Assembly: GCA_014607495.2 (NCBI GenBank)
Contig: CP053153.1
Coordinates: 7,068,001-7,132,000, forward strand
From: Carposina sasakii
Taxonomy: Eukaryota; Arthropoda; Insecta; Lepidoptera; Carposinidae
Direction of reading: 5' to 3'
Length of the DNA stretch: 64,000 nucleotides
Each line of letters opens with the position of its first letter. Position 1 is the stretch's first letter. The translations under genes were made by a program, and so were the position numbers. A model generated the notes under the pieces. It was not told where the DNA came from. It did not search any database and saw nothing but the letters and a program-made list of their open reading frames with translations. Below are positions 11,270-25,000 of this stretch, piece after piece.

Positions 11270-12635
11270 ACAGAAACATAAAATCTAGCACTATTCTTCT
11301 TTGCTCTAGCGTCAATAAGTTGTTATGTGTGCAGGTACATATCTTCATAGGTTTAAAAAAAAAACATTCGTTTATAATCTAGAAAACGTATGAATTGAAT
11401 TTGAATATGTTCTATCTGATCTAGTGTTCTATCTGCAGCTCGTAAGATACTCCGTACATAGGCAAAGTATAATGATTTAATACAGTACGGCTTGTTAAAA
11501 TGCTGGCAGATTCGTTTAATGAAGCCGAGGTTATAATATTTATATGTTCATCCATCAGACATTTGCTGTCAAAGATCACGCACAGAAGAAACTCTTTTTA
11601 TTATGTTACCATTAAGGCAGTAATTAAATTTTATTGGGTTACGACGACGCGCGACGTGTGAAAGTAAACGTCTCACATTTGTTGACATTGACAGTAATTT
11701 TATTGAATGCATAGTACATCTAGGTGTTGTTGAAGATTTTGACAGTCACTTTTATCATTTACTTTGATGAATATTTTTTTATCGTCATCATACAATAGGT
11801 GCTCAGAGTGCGAAAGCGGATGATAAAATTTTCTAATTATTAACAGCTTTCCAATTCAAAAAAGAAAAGAAAAAAGGCAGAGCTATAGATTGGATTGTTA
11901 AACAAATTTGTTTTTCTGGACTAAGCAAATAAACTGAAATTATGGTAGGTTACTACGGTACTATTACCTACCTGACTATGGTAGGTTAGGGTATGTACTA
12001 CTTACTAAGTGCACACGATGCATTCTTTTTGTAATACAGTCAGCAAAATATTAATAACCAACATATTACTATTACTGAATATAAGTATTTACTTAATATT
12101 TTTTTAAATGCTGGAAAGTTTGCTAAATAATAAATGACTAACAACATTTCCAATCCAAGTGATCGAGCGGTCTTTTGTTTGTGTCGGTAACATTGTGACA
12201 TTGAAACTGAATAACTTAAGGACTTGTGAAAGATCCCCTCCAGCTAAAACTTTAAATTTGCCACAGTTGGAAGTTGAATGTAGAATTAATGTGAGGTTGC
12301 GAGGGCAGGCCTTGATGGATGCCGACCAATCAACGAGCACTGGGTAAAAAATTTGGTCCCTCACTAGCAAAAGTTTAAAAGGTTCGGCGCTCTCTGTAAA
12401 GTAGATTTTGGAGTTAGAAAGGAAATAAAAAGGTGTTATTCGGTTTTATTGAAATCACTTCGATTTCGAGTGGGTACTTTTTCAAATCTTAATTTTAAGG
12501 ATTAACTTTATCATGTCATCACGAGATATCTAATAATCATATGCCGCTTGTTATTGCCCACAAAATTGGTTCGATTTCGTAGACGGTCCACGAGGATAGG
12601 GTAGGATAGTTGCAAAACAATTTTAATTTTCGAAT
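11270..12635. other. Unassigned sequence, possible decayed retroelement
   Basis: A frame on the minus strand (12370-12104, 88 residues, including LPTQTKDRSITWIGNVV) faintly resembles the end of a LINE endonuclease, but the match is too weak to call. 11380-11760 has the base composition of a decayed coding element. No gene is supported. Confidence 0.25.
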
Positions 12636-12955
12636 AAGTCCCCTTTCACACGATTCTGTTTCCGGGTAGCCGCCGCCGTGTACCCCGTGTGGCGAAATGA
12701 ATAAGAACACAGTATCTGGCTTAATTTACCGGAGAGGTGTACATTTCGTTACCGGGAACCCAGCAACGGGTACCGGGAAACCGAAGCGTGGGAAATGGCA
12801 CTAGGTATTCCTCATTATAAAGTTAGTTACCTAGTCACGCACTCCGGTTGCCGGGTATCCGGTGGCAGTGTTGTATGGCCATATGCTTTAGCTTTCAAAC
12901 ATCAGGCTCATACATTTCGTCCATCCGAAAACCAGAATGTGTGAAAAGGGATTGA
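12636..12955. mobile_element. Nonautonomous TIR element (CCCTTTTCACACATTCTG ends)
   Basis: The left end 'cccctttcacacgattctg' and the right end 'cagaatgtgtgaaaaggg' are imperfect inverted repeats. The interior is GC-rich with repeated 'accgggaa'/'ccgggta' motifs (12660-12860). About 320 bp, no transposase. Confidence 0.65.
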
Positions 12956-15900
12956 TGACATCTAGTGAAATTAGTAAAATAAATATCGAGCTTGCCACCA
13001 AAATCAATTTTTATGCGCTTACGAGTAATAATACAATTAACAATCATCTAAAAGAAGCAGTAGTTCTATCTTATTACTTTATTACATAGCAATACGATTC
13101 TTATTGAATGAATTTATAGGATGTCAGGAAGTATACATAACCACTCCATAAATGATTTCTCCATAAAGATAATAGAGGATTTTCTGCCGTTTATTGTGGA
13201 CTCGATCTCGGGCTATGATTGATTGAGGCTTAGGTGGAACCGGTCCAAGAGGAAATTACTTCGTTATTTCTTAGTTCTCCACAATATACCAGTATATTTT
13301 GGGTTATTATTAGCTGCTTTGAGGTTGACTTGTGCGGTTGACTGATTTAGGAGTATAATTTTATTGCAATGGCTCTAAAAATCTAGGGATAAGATTCTCG
13401 GTTTCCTAATGGTAAAAATAGTTAACATTACCTAATTAGAGACAGAAAAAGCATAACAGATACCACACCATGAGCCATGTCTGCCTTTATTTAAGACACA
13501 GGTCTGCCCACTCGTTAATTATCTACACTTTCAATGTTGATTCTGTTTCATATATTTCTATGAGCGCTGAAGTGAATGGACCTAATTTGATATCAAAGAG
13601 ATATATGGTATTTTAACTAAAGAAGGTGTAAGGGATAGGTGCGAGGTGTCAAAAATTTGAAAAGAATTTTACCGAAAATGGGTATAAAAAATACTAATTA
13701 AGTTTTCAATTAAGTAATAAAATATTTTTGATGATTTTTTACATTAAGTATTAGCTCAATATTTTATTTTTGCTACGAGTGGAAATAAATTACCCAATTT
13801 ATTATTAATTTTTTAAAAAAAAACAACGTCATAATTTCAACACCTTTTATTACTCTATTTTTGTAATAACTTAAACATAAAAGTCCTATAAGTAATTTAT
13901 GTTATTATTTACTGATCTTAAATATACATAGAACAAAGAAATTTAAACGAAAATGAGAAAATCCATTTGAAAAATTAAATATAATGGAATATGAACGGTA
14001 GGTACATAAGTTGATTATTGAGGATTTCCTTATTTAGAAAAAGCTCTTCATTGAAGAAAAAATATTGCTCTTAAGGTGCGGTAGTACGGTAAGGTTAAGA
14101 AAGACTTAAATAAAAATTTTGTAAGTAGAACAAAATAATATCGAATTATTGCTAAAAAGTATGTTTTATTTTGTGAAAATAATTTTGATAGGTACATATC
14201 TAAACCTGTTTGTTTTTCTTTTCAAATTTTTATTTATGAAAAAATAGGTACTTATTTATTTTAAAAATTTTGTCGTTTTAATTAAGTACCTAATATATTA
14301 TTATCAAAATTATGAAAGCTTTCAGGTAACTATATCATAAAAAGCTGCACTCAAACATTTTGATCATAAAATACCGGATTTTAAAAGGTTGAAAAGGCTA
14401 TGAAATAAAAAACAATCATTTATTTTGATTTCGTTAAAATAAATATCCATTCACACGCAGGTACATAAACTTTTTCAAACTACCGGAAATAATATAATCT
14501 ATATTTGTTTCATAATTAAGAATGAAGAAGTATTAAAATTATCAAAATGTAAGTAATTTAATGAAGGATTTTCTGACTAGTTAAAATAACTTTAAAAAAT
14601 AGATGGCGTTACCTACATCTCCTACCTAACGCCATCTATCCAGGTGATTTGTACTGTTTTTTTACTTTGTCTTTGTTTTTGTCAGAAATCCCTCATTAAA
14701 AACTGTGCACAGAGCTACTCTTAAATTAAAATAAGTATTATGCAAGGATAAATTTATTTTAATAAATAGGTACCTACCTATTACTGTTCCTCGAAACCAA
14801 TGATAATACAAAAGTATATATTGGGTACCTAAAAACTACTTTTTATATTCATAAGCCTTATTATTACGTACTACCGCTCTTTATACAATTTCTTCTATAT
14901 TGCCAAAGAAAGCCTAGTGCAATCAAAAAACTTTTGATAAAGGTCGGATATACTAATGCCAAACCATTTCAATGTTTCATAGAATATCCAAATTTTGGAA
15001 AAATCTAACCCTAGTCTTAAAAAGCTTATTCTCTTCTACTCATTGTTTTATCACATCTACTAAAGTAACGTTATTCCCAAGTAGTATTTATCAAAGACGA
15101 CGCAGCGTAAGAAACCTAGATATATCTAGGTAAGTCCACCTGAAACTGTTTCAGTTATTTTAAGTTATGATAGTTACTTTATGATTGCTTATAATTACTG
15201 TGTAGAATCTAAAAATTGAACTCTACCTAGAATAGTAATCAGTTCAAACCTCTTCAAACCGGATGTCGTCAAAAGTAGCCTATCTGATGTCGAAGTCTCA
15301 TTCAGCGTAACCAACTAAGCGGGCTGGAAAATAAGCAAGAATACTAAAACTTTATAAATAATTCATCAGTCTTTCGCAAGATTACGATTTGTTTTGGACT
15401 AAATAACCTATTTATTAAAACTCGCTAAAGGTCCAACAAAATGTTAGAATTCGCGGAGTTGCAATCGTAAATAGGTTTACTTTCGTTTAGTATTCATAGA
15501 CTATTAAATAGATCAATTTTATTCATCACAATTTATTTTCCTATGTCCTTAGTCTAAATAGGTCATTTTCTTTCAATAAACTACGTAAAATCTAAAATTT
15601 GGCCATTATGACCCCGTAAATAGTAGAAACTTTCTCTTATGAAATCAATTAAGTTCATAACTCCAAACAAAATAAGGGACATCTAATTTTTATTTAGAGA
15701 AAAGCCTCCATCGAGCTACAGATATAAATACTCGTTCAATATACCTTCTTACTATATTTGATCAAACAATTCGTGTATGAAATATCGGTATCCCACAAGT
15801 CCTTGCCCTTATCTTAAATAGTAGGTAATCTTGTAACAAGTAGGTACTAGGTATAACGGAAGATAGGTTCATATACTTGGATAATATCCAATGGATATGT

Positions 15901-16016
15901 AATAAAATTACTGTACATAACAAGAAATTAAATAAACCTACATACTTTTATACGTCTTTACATAATAGGCCTTATCATTAATATTTGTACTTAAAACAAT
16001 ACATAAATTCAATAAA
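12956..16016. other. AT-rich 3' flank of the Beat-like gene
   Basis: Very AT-rich, with many short A and T runs. A small inverted repeat 'gatggcgttacctac'/'cctaacgccatc' lies at about 14603-14638. A minus-strand AATAAA at 15694-15689 could serve the Beat-like transcript. No other gene seen. Confidence 0.4.
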
Positions 16017-16084
16017 CTACCGGATGCTGTACAATAGTGGTATAAGAGACACTGATGTTCGCCAGACACTGCGAAGTGTGCAAT
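16017..16084 (-). CDS. beat: Beat-like last coding exon, short hydrophobic C-terminus
   Basis: Only 288 bases downstream of the preceding exon, a strong acceptor (TTTTATTTTTGTTACAG) opens a 68-base exon. In the required phase 1 it reads Asp (split codon), then [21 protein letters not shown] and TAG. The short hydrophobic end ([11 protein letters not shown]) would suit a GPI-type or weak membrane anchor, as in several Beat proteins, but it is short, so secretion is equally possible. A candidate AATAAA on this strand lies at 15694-15689, about 320 bases past the stop. The exon is supported by splice site, phase and stop, not by residue conservation. Confidence 0.62.
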
Positions 16085-19000
16085 CTGTAACAAAAATAAA
16101 ATTTGTCGTAAGAAGAATCAAAAGAAAATGTTTTTGCAATCCCGCGAGTCAACATTCGCAACTGTTGTGGGACTGGAAAAACATACTCATTTCCAGTAAT
16201 GTTATTCCAAATGGAGGTTTCATTTAGTAACGTTTCAGTATGCAAAATATATTTTAACAGGCACTCGGATTTTTATACTCGGCCATTGTTCCAGTAACAT
16301 GTTACAAAAGCCATACTCATATAGAGTTAATATTACGGATAGATAATATGTAACGGACTAACAAGCCCTTACCTTCAGCAGTGTTTCGAACTCCTAACAC
16401 GGATGCAACTTCAGGTTGCTCCATATCGAAAATTAGTTCGGAGCGTGCCGCATAGAGGTTGTATATGTTTGCTATGCACGTGAGACGTAGGCTTCCTCGC
16501 TCGAACGCCTCATTGCGAACGACAAAAGAAATCTCGCCTACCGAGGGTAATCTGTTGTCGGGCTCTGTCCTCTCAAAAACAGGTTTCAAATTATCTTTTG
16601 GAGGCCGACGAATCTCTTCTTTATGTATATTTATATATGTTTCGTCTAAATACTGAAGGTTGCTCTCGTCATGGAATACATTGAAGTTGACGTCATCTTC
16701 GGGTAAATCAGTGGTTGTTGTCTCCGCTTTTGGCGGCGGGTCCCATTTGAACCATTGTGGCAGTTCATGAACGAAGGAGTCCATGTCGATCTAAGGGGAA
16801 AAATACATTATATTTAGAATAGGATTGACATTGACACACAATTATTCTTACTTAGATAACGTAAATAAATCTTATCACAATTTATTGTTGTAGACAAGAT
16901 TACCAAAAACAATTAGGTAGATATATAATAATTTATTGAAGCTTAAACTGTTTGAATTAGCAGATGGGTCTCTCAGTAGATAATGGGAGGCAGCTAAAAG
17001 TCTATCTAGCCGGGAGTTGCTTTGATTAATGAACTCGCCCACGCAGCGGCGCGGTGAGCGGGCAAAAACAGGTACAATCCTATTGTTCTGTAGCCAACAA
17101 ACCCTCTGTCCGCTGTCTTTCTGTTGGCTATTGCGTAAATAATACTTTTTAAATCCATGTGTCCACTGGTGTAGCTCTATGTGTATCCAATTTACTGTGT
17201 AAGTTAACTATATCATAGCTTTCTCATTTACTAATTGAATGGCGAAATATAAATTGAACGGCTATTTTATCGAGATAGATAGATGTGTCAATTTGATCTA
17301 TGTATGTCAATTAGCATTCAAACATGTTATTAGGATACGAACCTACAAACGTATTAATCAGAGAAAATATATGTCATAATAATAAGATATCTATTAAATG
17401 CCTTTTATAGGTCGGTATCTCTGAAACACACCTGCCTGGGACAGTTCTCAAAGAAATTAAATGTAGGTAACGTTCACATAATAAATTATCTTAAAATTCA
17501 TGTAATTTATTGGATATTTCAATATTGTTTGACCTAAACATAATTTAAAATCGTCTCAAACTCTATCACAATTACCAATTTTTATGTTCAGCAATTAGGT
17601 TAAACGAAGTGGTTTGATTTCTTACGAAAGTTACTTAGAGCCATCAAAATCTGAAGATTTGAGTTTTATGTAGTAACTTGTTCGTTATGGAAATCTGTGC
17701 GAATAAGTAAATTGTTAGAAGTTACAATTTCTACTTCATTTGTAAAGGTAAAAAACTTGTTTTCGCTCGCAGATTAATATTTTTAAACCCTGACAAAAAA
17801 AAATTACAAGTTATAAGTTTGACTTGTCATGCGAATTTGAATAATGCCCGATCACGATTGCATACATGCTAAAGAATATTATGCACTAATAACCTCCATT
17901 TTCCGTACATTCTGTTGGATTTACTTCAATAGAAATAACATAAAAGCTGGAGTTAAATAGGCAAAATAAATTTCAGTGAACATTTCCAGTTACAATAGTT
18001 ACCGCAGTCCGTAAGTATTCGGAGTAGGTACTATTTTCTTTTTCTTTGTACTGTTTGAACTGCTCGGAAGACTGAAATAAGAACTAGTTGTTTTCATGCG
18101 AAACACTTATAGCCTTTTCCCTTTCTGTATTAGAATCTCGAATAGTGCGACATAAATAGGTATAGCTACATTGTTTTATTTAGCATGGCATTTTTTAATT
18201 GCTATATTCATATATTTTATAACATTTACCGACAAATTGTAATGTAAGATCTCGCGTTATGATAATAATATAATTATATATTTTTTAACTTTGGGTTGAT
18301 TTTTCCAAACGTCACATAGCCTATCAGAAGAATAAAGTTGATGCTGTCTTCCTCTAAAACTTGATCATGATAGAGACGGCATCAACTTTATTCTTCTGAT
18401 AGGCTATCTGAAGTTTGGGAAAAGCAGCCCTTAATGTATTACAATGAGATTACATATTTTAGATCAATCAAGTACCTATAATTGGGATCTCAGATTGTAC
18501 CTACCTATATCTACTTCACATTAATTGTAATATATAGTATATACATTCATAACAATTGATTAAATTTTAGAGTTTTCTCTACATTTTTATTTATAGACCG
18601 AAATATATTACACGATTTCACAATATCGAAGTGACTCGGTTACCAGTATTCACCGAAACGTGTTAATTTAGCAACTTGCAACATTTCACTAGGTAATCAA
18701 CCAAAATGTTCATGCATGTACAATATTATAAACAACCATTTTTCTAAATTAAGCCGTGTTAATACTAATTAGATGGATGAACACTGTCTGGATGCTTACC
18801 GGTAAATTCAACAAATAATTATAATATGTAGTTTGGCCTACATTTCACTGGTTGACGTAGTTGGTAGTGGCCCTGCCCGCGACGCTATGAGTCCTGGGTT
18901 AAAATCCCAGTAGGTGCGAACATTGATATGATGAATATCAATGTTTTTGTCCGAGACATGTTTCTCTATGTATTTATATACCAAATGTAACCACGACAAA

Positions 19001-22000
19001 AGACATTGTGGAAGGTATCGTAAATTTTATGGATATTATTTCATAATTTACGAGTATCTATAGTGAATTAATTCTTAGCTGGTTTCATTTGTAACATTTT
19101 AACTTTTATAGATAGACAACAACGAGCATTGAAATAAAATTGAAACTCACGATTGTACGAGTACATAGGTACCTACTTTTAATATTCGTGTCGTCATATC
19201 CATTTACGTAATTCACGTAATTAACCTTAGACATAAACTTCTGACCTAAAAAATGTCTGCCCGAGGAATTTCGATACATAACAATGTGTCACAAGGTGTG
19301 ATTATAATTGCCCTAGCTAGTAATTGTAGGTAAGTGAAAATTATACTTATTCATAATTATCATTATTACCAAAAATTGTAATTACGGTCAAAAATAAAGA
19401 CTATAAGGTGATCGACAAGGAAATGAAATTCGTAGGAATGAAGTTGATAGTGACTACCCTACCCGCCACGCCAAAGGTTCTAGGTTCGAATCCTGGTAGG
19501 TGCAAACATTAATTATCATGAACATCGATGTTTGTTTCCGAATCAAAGATGTTTCAATTATTAACTAAGTATGTATTTATTTACATACAATTGTTTTGTG
19601 CCCACGAAGGGATCTTAGTGTGAGACCAGGTTAATGGAAACTAATACATTCCTATAAACTTAACCCCAAAAGATGTTATACTCAAAATAATGACTCTTGA
19701 TACTTACATTTGCTTCTTATTAAGTTAACTAAGCTAAATCAACATAATAAAAATATTAAACCCACCTCCTGTCCATTTAGGGCAAATGTGAGATTAGCCG
19801 GAGGCTGTGCAGGCGGCGAGGCGCACGTGGCCCTGAGGGTCGACCCGACCCCATACCACGACCGGTCTGATACCAGCTTCGGACCCCACTCAGGTGCCTC
19901 TGCAAAATAAATTTGGGCTTAAAAGGGATAATCGATCCGTTAAGGATGTGCCAGATTGTCAACAACAACACGAAATCTCGTGATCGTCTCGCTGTCGTGT
20001 CGTCTAGTGGATTTTTTTTTAATTTTATTTATTTATTTATTATATAATATAGGTTTTTATACAATTTTAATGAAGGGTCACATAATCCCTGGGTGGTTTA
20101 TGCGTGACCCTTGTCCCCCGCCACTTATATCTAAGTACTTATTAATACTACTTCCTTTTTATTCTATTGAAGCATGGAAAAATGCCAATTGTAGTTTGGT
20201 AGGTATAGTTGTAAAAACCTTAAAAACCATTATTTCGATTCAATAGCTATCTCTTTAACTACTTACACGTGACTATAACAATAATATGAAGTGAAATTAA
20301 AATATGTATGAATAATTAAAATATGTATAAGAATAATTAAAATATGTACCTATATAAGAATAATGTATCCCTTTGTAGCAATTGATAACCCCAACATTGG
20401 TTTCAATGTAGTCAGGGTGAGGAATAAAATAATTGAAGAGCTAGTAATGAAACAAGAAACTCATTTACTCCCAACAGCCCATAGAATGGAATAAGTACAA
20501 AGAGATGTGGTGAACTCCCTTCGAAATCACACCCAGCTGTTTAACAAGTAGAGAATAGAGTGAAATTCTCTACTATTTACTGTCGGCGACAATGAGTGGA
20601 ATGCTGTCAAAGCAACGATACCGTTTTAAAAGCTATTTATCAGATACCTTCTGAACAAGTTTAATAACACCGGCCAACACCACATCCTACTAATACATAT
20701 TATAAACGTGAAAGTTTGTAAGTATGGATGGATGGACGGATGGATACTCTTTCACGTAAAAACGGCTGAAGCGATATTAATAAAATTTGGTATGGAGCTA
20801 GCTGACACCCTGGATTAACACATAGGCTTCTTTTTATCCCGGGAAAATATTTTTATCCCGGATAATTTCGACATTTTGTGTTTTCTGCAGTCCACGCGGA
20901 CGAAGTCGCGGGCGTCCACTAGTAGTTTTATAAGTTTTGTTACGGTATTTAAAATACGATAGATTAGATTCCTAATTTATGGTAATCAACTCATGTCCTG
21001 TGTCGATTAAAAAATAAAATGCAACATTTTTAAAAATAGTTAGTTTCAGCTGTTCACATTTATCTTTGTATGAATAAAACAATTCTGTATAAAAATGTGA
21101 TGTTGAAAACACAAATTAAAATAAACATTTTGAAACGGAATATTCTATCAAATAATAGGCACCAAAAGCTTATCCGATGTAGGTATTTGCAGGTAACATT
21201 TATCGGATTTTGTCGAACTAATACGGGATACTCGGTTTATGTCACGTTTGTGGTATGAGCAACATTGTATTTTTAACCGACTTCAAAAAGAGAGGTTATC
21301 AATACGTCTGTGTTTTTTTTTATTTTTTTTTATGTGTGTATACCTCAGAACTCCGTCATTTATGAACCGATTTCAATTTTTTTTTATAGTTGGTTATGGT
21401 ATACTTCCAGGTTTGTCCCATATTCACCACATCAGAATCTGATGATGGAATCTTGGAGAAATCGAGGGCAATCCTCGAATATTGTAGGCACATGTAGTCT
21501 ATTTTTATACTTTAACTGAGCGTTTTGATCACCTACATATAAAACATAACATCTGATGATGGAATTTCTAAGGAATCTAGGGATATCCTCAAATATAAAA
21601 GGCACGAGTGGTCCATTTTTAGATTTTAATAGATAATTTTGGTCAGCTACACATAATATAAAGGAAACGAGGGTCTGATGATGGAGCCGCCGAAAAACAG
21701 ATAGTGGAACTTTTTAGTAACAAAATCCCCCTATGGCAGGGAGAGGCCTACGTCCAGTAGTGGACTGCAATAGGCTTATGAAGATGAAGATAATTGTGTT
21801 AAGTGGTGTTTTAAAAATAAACTTAAAATTATATGTTGCATTAAGCCGTGTCCGAAGTAAGATGATTATAGAGGAAGAGGTAGACATGAGAATAACGAGA
21901 TGACAGATAATAGGGATGAATAAAAGAAGAGTACCTACATATTGCACCGACCCCAAATGATTGGGAACAGGGCAGGAAGAAGAAGTGTAATTATATGTTG

Positions 22001-25000
22001 CTTAAATAAGAGTGTACATGGCTGTTGTGCTGCTAAATCTCTTATATTCCTCCGAGGCGTGGTGCATGTACGGTCGCCACATACGCACTCTGGATCGATT
22101 CCACCTCAAGTGCCTCCAATCCATCATGAGAATCAGATGGTCCGACCGAGTGCGTAATACCGAAGTATTGCGAAGAGCCAATGTAAGTGGCATTGAGGCC
22201 TACTTAATGCGTCGGCAGCTTCGGTGGTGCGGTCATGTGTCTCGTATGGCGGAGGAGAGATTGGCTAAACGCATCTTTTTTTCTGAACTGGAGGAAGGCA
22301 AACGGAAACGCGGCTGGCAACTCCTCAGATACAAAGATGTTCCGAAAAGAGATATGAAGAGATGCAATATAGATCCATCTAAATGGTAAGTTTTGGCAGC
22401 ACAACGAGCAGAGTGGCGCAGGACGGTGATAAAGCAAGTACACGAGTTCGAGGAGCAGCGTCAAGCTGACCTTGACGCTAAACGTGATGAACTAAAGACT
22501 CATCCTCCTGCTGCCACTATCTATAATTACAATAATGGCGCACTAACCTGTCCTCTGTGTGCGCGGGCGTTCAGGGCGAAGATAGGCTATGTAAATGTAA
22601 GCCATCTCCGAGCGCATGAACGCCAACTTAGTAATATCTAGGAGTAGAAGTGGTCGCCATGACCGAAATCGGTCGGAGGTCATCATTATCATCATCATCA
22701 TCATATTGTCAGACGTAAAGTTTCGAAGCCTAGTCCTTTTTCTCTTTTGTCATGTGGCCTATTTAATCATTTGCTGGCATATAAATCTGACAATATTATG
22801 CCTCCTAAACTTCGTACACGGCATATTTGCCCTATAGTAAAATTTTACTTTAGTAAGCTCGAGTTTTGGGAGGAAGTCGGTTTTTCGTTTAAAAAAAATT
22901 ATACTTACTTAATTTCACAAAAAATACTTTTTCAGAAAATTGTGTGTCTCCGTCTTTTATAATAACCTACAAATTTACAAGGGCAGATGTTATTACTGTT
23001 TCGCTTTAGAGACTAATGCTATGTTATGAATATGAAAATGATATTTAAATGGCTATAGTAAAAAAACAGTGGGATCGATGAACTCTTTTTCTTTTTGAAG
23101 TCGGTAAAAAAATGAAACAACATGCTTAAACTTGACTATGGGCAAAACCTCCCTGTGGCAGTAGCCTAATGGCGTGCCCTGGGGGAGGCCTACGTCCAGC
23201 AGTGGACTGCAATAGGCTGAAGAAGAAGTCTTGATTAGAACCTTAAGGCTGAACTAGACGCTATGAAGCGCATGCACATATTATGCATGAGTTACGCTTT
23301 TGAGATAACGCGCGTTTGAGATGTCCAAATGTATTAGAGCGTTATCAAAACGCGTTTCAAAGCGCATAATGTAGACGGTACACCTGTACACCAGCTTTAT
23401 ATATAACTACCTAGTTGCTAGTTTCCATCATCAGTTCGCGTAGTAGTTACCGTAGTACTTACTGTATGTATAGTATTACAGGCGGTTAGTAGGTTGATTT
23501 AAATTTCACTCGATATACCTAAGTATGGAGGAGTACTTACAATACTACGAATTACACTTTGGGGTCTGTAGGTATCGCAACAACAAATAATCGCAGCATA
23601 GGTATTTACATGCATACCTTAATTTTATTTTTTTCTTTATTTTAAAATAATAATTTCTGTTATAATGTGTACAATAAAGAATGAGAATACAACATTATGA
23701 TCATACCTACTCATATGTAGTAGGCATGTAGGCTCGTGTAGGCATCTATTCATCTTTAAGTTTGAAGAACGCGATAAACTCAGAAAACAATCAAATTACA
23801 TCCGCAATACAAGAAAAGTCGGTCAATATAAAATACACGGAGGCTTAATGGTACGACTGCAGTATTTTATCGTCGTGTGCACTCATAAAATTGTACTAGT
23901 GAGCCTTTATTTCAAGTAAATAAAGTTCCGTTTCCGAGAGCCTGTGTTGGAATAGAATTGTCAGTTGCTTGTGTGTACGATTGCTTGGAAAATATTGGAT
24001 AGCTGCGTATGTCACGTCATGCATCATGACACGGAATTACTAGTTCCCCCCTACGAAATAGACTGTTGTTTGTTTTTAATGATTAACTCTATATGTTGCA
24101 GCCAAAACTCTTAATCAGTCAAATTAAAATATTTTTAACTAGCAAAATAAGTCAAAAGCACTTTTAATCAAATGCTTTCGACAATACTACTTTTGACTGA
24201 AATTACAGTTAAAAGTAGTTTTGCCCAGTGGAGCTGGTTAAAAGTAGTTTTGACTAATCCCATTGCGTTTTAGTTGAAAAATCGGCAATTATAAAATACG
24301 TATAGCAAGTCAGTAATCTTAGGCCAGGTTAGGTTAAACAACGCACGAGCCGAGCGAGCGAACCGAGCGTGCCGCGGCAGCGGCCGGCCATGTGCCAGAG
24401 GCGAATCGCTTTTGTAAAAGGAAACAATTAATTTAGGTGAGGTCACAGTATTTTTGCTACTCTGAATGCTTAAATAATTTTATTAAACAGGAGCAGCTCA
24501 TTGCAGCTCATATAATTAAATGCTATACAATTAAATTACTTTTGACTGATCTTTTAGCAGTTAAAACTGGTTTTGACTAAGAGCGTTAGTCATAACAACT
24601 TTTAGCCGCAAATTTGCAGTCAAAAGCACTATTAACCAATGATTTTGGGTCGAAACCTCTTTTGATCAACCTGCTCTGTCAAAACTACTTTTGCCTATTT
24701 TATTCAGTTAAAAGTACTTTTGACTGGTTAAGAGTTTTGACTGCAACATATATACATAGGTATTATTTATTTTCACTACAATGTACCTACATATTTACCT
24801 CTCATCCAGATCTATGCCTGTGCTGGCGTGATTGAGAAGCACCAAATTAATAAGAAATATACTGGTACTAAATAAATAACATTTTCCATGTGTGTGATAG
24901 TCATTGAATACGATAGTATGTATACAAAACAGTGTTTACCGCTCGGTAAATTGGACTTCAATCGCGTGATAACTAATAGTTGTCGGTCTTGTTAAATAAA

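Larger units (their letters stand above)
16791..19765 (-). other. Intron of the Beat-like gene
   Basis: Holds a hairpin MITE (18293-18430) and two related SINEs (18848-18990, 19433-19620), given separately. The rest, including 16800-18290, is unremarkable AT-rich intron. Confidence 0.7.
21269..22895 (+). mobile_element. ACCGACTTC...GAAGTCGGT element, copy 1, interrupted by a LINE
   Basis: Starts 'aaccgacttcaaaaagagag' and ends 'gaagtcggtttttcgttta'. It shares the segments 'ctgatgatggaat', 'ccgaaaaacagatagtggaa' and 'gtcagacgtaaagtttcgaa' with 53737-54497. The second copy lacks the stretch 21880-22681, which in this copy is a LINE fragment. Confidence 0.75.

Noticed and set aside
12104..12370. 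Minus-strand frame resembling the end of a LINE endonuclease
   Set aside because: Only a vague similarity over a few residues. No adjoining RT sequence was found.
16009..16245. 78-residue minus-strand frame overlapping the last Beat-like exon
   Set aside because: It is in a different frame from the exon and crosses the intron. The spliced reading explains the region better.
22204..22464. Minus-strand 86-residue frame opposite the LINE fragment
   Set aside because: It is antisense to a recognisable LINE C-terminal coding frame.
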